In this document: positions 12,050-15,363 of the stretch, in pieces
Position numbering within the stretch: the first letter of the stretch is position 1
Layout: the number at the start of each line of letters is the position of its first letter
Assembly (NCBI GenBank): GCA_036388295.1
Contig: DASVSC010000209.1
Coordinates: 1 to 15,363, forward strand
Direction: 5' to 3'
DNA: 15,363 bases
DNA from: RYN-431 sp036388295
Lineage (GTDB): Bacteria; Planctomycetota; Phycisphaerae; Tepidisphaerales; Tepidisphaeraceae
Program-made: the position numbers and the translations under genes
The notes under the pieces: model-generated
What the model was told of the DNA's origin: nothing
What the model saw: the letters and a program-made list of their open reading frames with translations, nothing else
Databases searched by the model: none

Positions 12050-12586
12050 ATGCGTCGTCAAACGTCCGCAACACCGTTCTCGTCTGGACTGATTGAACCC
12101 CTCGAATCGCGAAGGCTCTGTGCGGCCATCACGGTCAATGGTACGGCTTCTGCCGACACCATTCTCATCTCAAGCAATGGGACTGTCGTTACCGCTAGCG
12201 TTAACGGTACGACTACCAATTACTCTAGCGTCACCGCGATCACTGTGAATGCAGGGAGCGGGAGTGACTATGTGGAGATCGGGACCAACATCACTCGGCC
12301 GGCAACGCTCGCCGGAAATGCCGGGGCTGATACGCTGCTTAGCGGCTCTGGTTCTGACGTCCTCACTGGGGGTGATGGCAACGACCTGCTCAACGGCCGT
12401 GATGGCAACGATACCGTGTTCGGCAATCTCGGTGCAGACTCAATTTATGGCGGTAATGGCGCAGATGATCTGTATCAGAATGGCAGTACCAACTCACCTG
12501 ATAATTCGATCGATCAGTTTTACCCAGGTGACGGCGACGACGTCTTTGGTAGCTTTACAAGCGATGGCGACGTCGTGAATATCTGA
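12050..12586 (+). CDS. Small RTX-type calcium-binding protein with N-terminal LEPR-like motif
   Basis: This gene encodes 178 residues from the ATG at 12050, with GGAGG 4 bases upstream. Residues 14-26 (IEPLESRRLCAA) match the planctomycete N-terminal LEPR-xLL-type motif, thought to mark exported or surface proteins. Residues 27-80 form Ser/Thr/Val-rich beta strands. Residues about 88-141 carry glycine-rich nonapeptides of the hemolysin/RTX kind (LTGGDGNDLLNGRDGNDTVF, GGNGADDLY), which fold as a calcium-binding beta roll. The acidic C-terminus (DQFYPGDGDDVFG) continues this pattern. The protein is very short for the class: there is no attached enzyme or adhesin domain, so it may be a minimal beta-roll. 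A 19-bp hairpin follows. The family is confident; the role is unknown. Confidence 0.88.
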   Translation: MRRQTSATPFSSGLIEPLESRRLCAAITVNGTASADTILISSNGTVVTASVNGTTTNYSSVTAITVNAGSGSDYVEIGTNITRPATLAGNAGADTLLSGSGSDVLTGGDGNDLLNGRDGNDTVFGNLGADSIYGGNGADDLYQNGSTNSPDNSIDQFYPGDGDDVFGSFTSDGDVVNI

Positions 12587-12607
12587 TTCGTGAACTACCG
12601 CAAGTGA

Positions 12608-12649
12608 CGAGGGACGCCACAAATCTCACCAGATTTGTGGCGTCCCTCG
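12608..12649. terminator. 19-bp perfect hairpin terminator after the RTX gene
   Basis: CGAGGGACGCCACAAATCT (12608-12626) and its exact complement (12631-12649) enclose a 4-nt CACC loop, 21 bp after the stop codon. A short T-run (CTTTG) follows. This is the strongest terminator-like structure of the right part. Confidence 0.8.
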
Positions 12650-12753
12650 CTTTGAAGTGAATTGGGCCGGCTACGCTAGGGTAAGGCCACTTCGTTAGCG
12701 GTGTCGTACCTTTATGCGACGTGTACGCGGCTACGTGGTAAAGAAGCCAGTGC

Positions 12754-13230
12754 ATGATCCGCCGCTGGCTCTCAACTTCCCTGATTTTGTCTGCCATCCT
12801 CACCATTTGCGTGGCCGGACTGTGGGCACGCAGCTATTGGCGAGTCGATGCCCTGCAGTACCGCTTCAGGGCCGGGCCGGAAAGGCTGACCTACAGCACC
12901 ATCCTCGGCTCCGGACGGATTCTGCTCGCTCGCCACCGTGACACCCAACCACCGGGTTGGTCTTGGTCATCGAACCCGATGCCGGACAAGGTGCCCAACG
13001 TAGGCGGCTTCCTCGGCTTCTCGAAGGGTCCAACCCTCAACGGCTACGGCTTCACCATTCCGATCTGGTTGCCATTCGTCTTGGTCGGCCTGCCAATCTG
13101 GGCTGTGATCCGACTCAACGGTCCGGCCAAGGCCCGGCGGCGGCGGGACGCGGGACTATGTATCAATTGCGCGTACGACCTACGCGGCTCTCCAGAGTGG
13201 TGCCCCGAGTGTGGGCGGATGCCCGTGTGA
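12754..13230 (+). CDS. Two-TM protein with C-terminal zinc ribbon, planctomycete type
   Basis: This gene encodes 158 residues from the ATG at 12754. An N-terminal TM helix (residues about 7-24) is followed by an outer domain with YRFRAGPERLTYSTILGSGRI and PGWSWSSNP, then a second TM helix (about 101-119). The tail GPAKARRRRDAG leads into a four-Cys zinc ribbon: C136-xx-C139-AYDLRGSPEW-C150-xx-C153. This architecture, with the C(x)2C-YDLRGS-CPEC ending, is abundant and largely confined to planctomycetes; the function is unknown. It resembles the protein at 777-1295 in layout. It converges on the large minus-strand gene with only 37 bp between the stops. Confidence 0.85.
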   Translation: MIRRWLSTSLILSAILTICVAGLWARSYWRVDALQYRFRAGPERLTYSTILGSGRILLARHRDTQPPGWSWSSNPMPDKVPNVGGFLGFSKGPTLNGYGFTIPIWLPFVLVGLPIWAVIRLNGPAKARRRRDAGLCINCAYDLRGSPEWCPECGRMPV

Positions 13231-13267
13231 GAGGTCCAAAGATACGCCAAGGCCGTTCACTCTGGTT

Positions 13268-15217
13268 TCATTCTTCGCTTGAGCATTCATCCACCATCGA
13301 CACTTCGATCTTGCTGGTCGGAGCGAGCGTGACGGGGTACGGCTTGCCGGACACGTATAAAGTCGCCGTCAAAGTGTTTGTCGATGCGCTGTACGGCTGG
13401 CCGTTGCTTCCGGCATTTCCGTTCGTGTAGGCGTCGATTCTGAACAGCGACCCGTCCTCCGCAATGCCTTCGTGGGAAATGGCCCACTGCCGCCAATGCG
13501 GCGATTCGGCAGAGTACGTCACTCGCCGCGTCAGTCCGTCGTTGTGGATGCTGGCGTACGCCTTGCCGGCGATCGTTCCGAAGTTTTGCACCTGAACCAG
13601 TCCCGATCCGGTGTATTTCTGATTAAGCGTCGGGCTGTACCCGTTGTCCGTGACGGTGAAGGTATAGGACATTTCGCCTTCGCCGTTCAGGCGGAACTTT
13701 GCGTCTTCGGTCACTCCCAAGCATCCGTCGACTTTCTGATAGCGGGGCATCCGGTCCGGCACTTCTGACGGCGAACTGCTGGACGTGTACTTAAATCCGC
13801 CAGACACGTCCCAATCGATTAAACACCAGCAGTTAGAACGCCAGTGTCCTTCCTCGTAGGTCGGCGTTTGCCATCCGCGTAGCGTTGGGGGCTGGCTGGC
13901 ACCTGGGTTCGGACCCATTTTGGGTTTCGTCTCGACGTCACCGACACTTTTCGGGCACACCACTGTCATTTCCGACGACACTCCACTTGATGCCAGGAAG
14001 TTCAACATATCCCAGCGTTCCTCCGTTCCACCGTTGAATGGATCGACAAAGGGTTCAGATCGGATTTCGAAGTCGGTGCTTTGTTTATCGAAAGACTCGG
14101 GGTCGGTCCTATCTCTGGGTTCGATCGGAACGTAAAAGTTCACTTTTCTGGCGCAAAAAGGGTATGCGGTGTAGCTTGGGGTCGACTGCGATACGCTCAC
14201 GAATTGGGCGATGGAAGCACCGTAGTTAACACTCCCTTCGCCTGCACTGAAAAACTCGTTGCTCGCTGTCTCTTCTCTGGCTTCCGATTCGTCCCACTCA
14301 CCTGCGCCGCTGCCCCGATCCAGATATTTCCCTTCGTGAGCCAAGTCACCCAAATCAATCGTCCTCGTCAGCATGTTGATCGCGTCCCTGGTTTCGTTCA
14401 CGATCCACGGGCCGAAGATGTCGCCCGACCTAGCCACGCCGCGCAGCGTGATGATGTCAGGCGGTGACGACTGATCGGAAGAAAGAACCCACCCGGAACC
14501 GCTCCGCTCAAAGAACATCCGGCTGTAGCCCTTTTCGTTTACCGGCGACGGGTCTTGTGCGGGATATTCCTCTTCATGGTTTACGAACGGGCCGTCAAGC
14601 GACGGGAGTCCATTGGGAGAGTATACAAACATCGCCCGCTCGCCGGGTGAACCCGGCGAGCTGGTAGACGTGATTTCGCGGGGAATCTTGCGGGTGAAGC
14701 CGCTGGGGGGTGGCCAGTCGGGAAAGTCCGCACCATATGTCGTGATGACGCCGTTCTGAACAGGATCAACGGCTGGGCCGGTGAACTCGCCGTAATACTC
14801 CTCTGCCGCCTCGTAATCCGTGTGAAGCTTGTCGACGCTCCAACCATGAAAGTCTCTCGACGGGTCCACGAACGCTTTGGCCAAGTATGCTGCGAAATGC
14901 TGAATGTTCCGCCAGTTGGTCGGGAACTTGTTGCGGTCTTTGTAGTACGTGTCCAAGCTGGTGCGATACGGGAAATTGCTGATAAACAGAGTCACTAACG
15001 AAAGCATGTCGTCCGTGACGGGCACAAAAGGTGTTTCACCCAAAGCACTTTTTCCGAGCCTGCTTTCCGCATCCATCACTCTGAACACGCTCGTGTGCCC
15101 GCCCGCTATTGCCGCCATCCGCTCAGCTAATGCGTAGCAAAACATGCCGATGACAGAGTGATGGGATAGGTCATCTTCCTCTGTGAAAGTTCGGCCCCAA
15201 TCGTATTTCGCTATCAC
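13268..15217 (-). CDS. Large unknown protein, GTG start coupled to the upstream gene
   Basis: A GTG at 15217-15215 overlaps the upstream TGA as GTGA and has GAGG 5-6 bases before it, giving 649 residues; a GTG at 15238 would add seven. There is no signal peptide or TM helix. The N-terminal region (HHSVIGMFCYALAERMAAIAG, FPTNWRNIQHFAAYLAKAFVD) is helical. The middle is rich in Ser, Pro, Gly and acidic residues. The C-terminal part (about 500-649) is beta-rich, with MSYTFTVTDNGYSPTLNQKY, ASIHNDGLTRRVTYSAESP and NTLTATLYVSGKPYPVTLAP, like a structural or binding module. I do not recognise a family; a phage-like structural or surface role is possible but unproven. Confidence 0.8.
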   Translation of the reverse strand: MIAKYDWGRTFTEEDDLSHHSVIGMFCYALAERMAAIAGGHTSVFRVMDAESRLGKSALGETPFVPVTDDMLSLVTLFISNFPYRTSLDTYYKDRNKFPTNWRNIQHFAAYLAKAFVDPSRDFHGWSVDKLHTDYEAAEEYYGEFTGPAVDPVQNGVITTYGADFPDWPPPSGFTRKIPREITSTSSPGSPGERAMFVYSPNGLPSLDGPFVNHEEEYPAQDPSPVNEKGYSRMFFERSGSGWVLSSDQSSPPDIITLRGVARSGDIFGPWIVNETRDAINMLTRTIDLGDLAHEGKYLDRGSGAGEWDESEAREETASNEFFSAGEGSVNYGASIAQFVSVSQSTPSYTAYPFCARKVNFYVPIEPRDRTDPESFDKQSTDFEIRSEPFVDPFNGGTEERWDMLNFLASSGVSSEMTVVCPKSVGDVETKPKMGPNPGASQPPTLRGWQTPTYEEGHWRSNCWCLIDWDVSGGFKYTSSSSPSEVPDRMPRYQKVDGCLGVTEDAKFRLNGEGEMSYTFTVTDNGYSPTLNQKYTGSGLVQVQNFGTIAGKAYASIHNDGLTRRVTYSAESPHWRQWAISHEGIAEDGSLFRIDAYTNGNAGSNGQPYSASTNTLTATLYVSGKPYPVTLAPTSKIEVSMVDECSSEE

Positions 15218-15363
15218 GAAAACCTCATGACTGTCCACACCGGAACTAAGCTGTCATCGACCGGCGTGTAGACTTGGTATTTCGCGGTTGGTGCGGGAAG
15301 AGAACTGCCGCTGCTGTCGATCTTGATAACCGCCCACTGCTCACCGGTTGCCGTCGCCGTACC
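15214..15363 (-). CDS. C-terminal end of an unknown protein, partial
   Basis: The frame is open from the right edge to the TGA at 15216-15214 and encodes the last 49 residues: EQWAVIKIDSSGSSLP and YQVYTPVDDSLVPVWTVMRFS are visible. The stop overlaps the GTG of the next gene by 4 nt (GTGA), so the two are translationally coupled. The fragment looks beta-rich. It is too short for a family call; the rest is outside the window. Confidence 0.65.
   Translation of the reverse strand, partial: GTATATGEQWAVIKIDSSGSSLPAPTAKYQVYTPVDDSLVPVWTVMRFS

Noticed and set aside
1..15363. CRISPR array, tRNA, rRNA, transposase or recombinase
   Set aside because: No regular short repeats with spacers, no cloverleaf or rRNA-like sequence, and no protein with recognisable recombinase motifs was found on reading both strands.

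Overview
The window looks like a high-GC planctomycete chromosome, most likely of the Phycisphaerae/Tepidisphaerales type. Four things point there: a degenerate type IV pilin-like protein with the planctomycete C-terminal H...DG motif; an N-terminal sorting-like motif of the LEPR-xLL kind (EPLESRRLCAA) on an RTX protein; a two-TM protein ending in a CxxC/CPEC zinc ribbon (CINCAYDLRGSPEWCPEC); and intergenic palindromes plus accacgaag-type repeats. This assignment comes from motif recognition only; no search was run.

Left part (1-4428) resembles ordinary chromosome. On the minus strand lie pyrD (class 1B dihydroorotate dehydrogenase), a two-TM protein and a pilin-like protein that runs off the left edge. 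A 391-bp divergent gap (2295-2685) is filled with nested inverted repeats. A secreted alpha/beta-hydrolase on the plus strand follows, converging through a 14-bp hairpin on the 3' part of comM. comM is cut exactly inside its Walker A codons (position 4428/4429), and everything to its right is unrelated.

Middle part (4429-11866) reads as an accessory island with lower GC and mostly unrecognised small genes. It holds a 37-bp direct repeat around a small membrane-protein gene; a minus-strand operon of a DUF5131 (phage Gp37/Gp68-like, three-Cys) protein, its usual partner TcmP, and a third unknown gene; then a 3.9-kb segment bounded by 18-bp near-identical direct repeats (7397-7414 and 11350-11367). 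That segment is built as two divergent arms around a G-run-rich region (about 8255-8340). The left arm is three short genes with TAATG coupling, the last one frameshifted, closed by a hairpin. The right arm is five plus-strand genes: three cytoplasmic-looking unknowns, one secreted coiled-coil protein and one secreted single-HKD phospholipase D-like nuclease. Each of the five is followed by its own GC-rich hairpin. An all-helical unknown gene lies just outside the right repeat.

Right part (11867-15363) has planctomycete-typical genes again: a small LEPR/RTX calcium-binding protein with a 19-bp terminator hairpin, a two-TM zinc-ribbon protein, and on the minus strand a large unknown 649-residue protein coupled by GTGA to the end of another unknown gene. 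The 5' half of comM is not in the window, so either the island extends beyond the right edge or comM was truncated by deletion.

Functional links supported by the sequence are the DUF5131-TcmP pairing and the coupled small genes. No recombinase, transposase, CRISPR array, rRNA or tRNA was seen.
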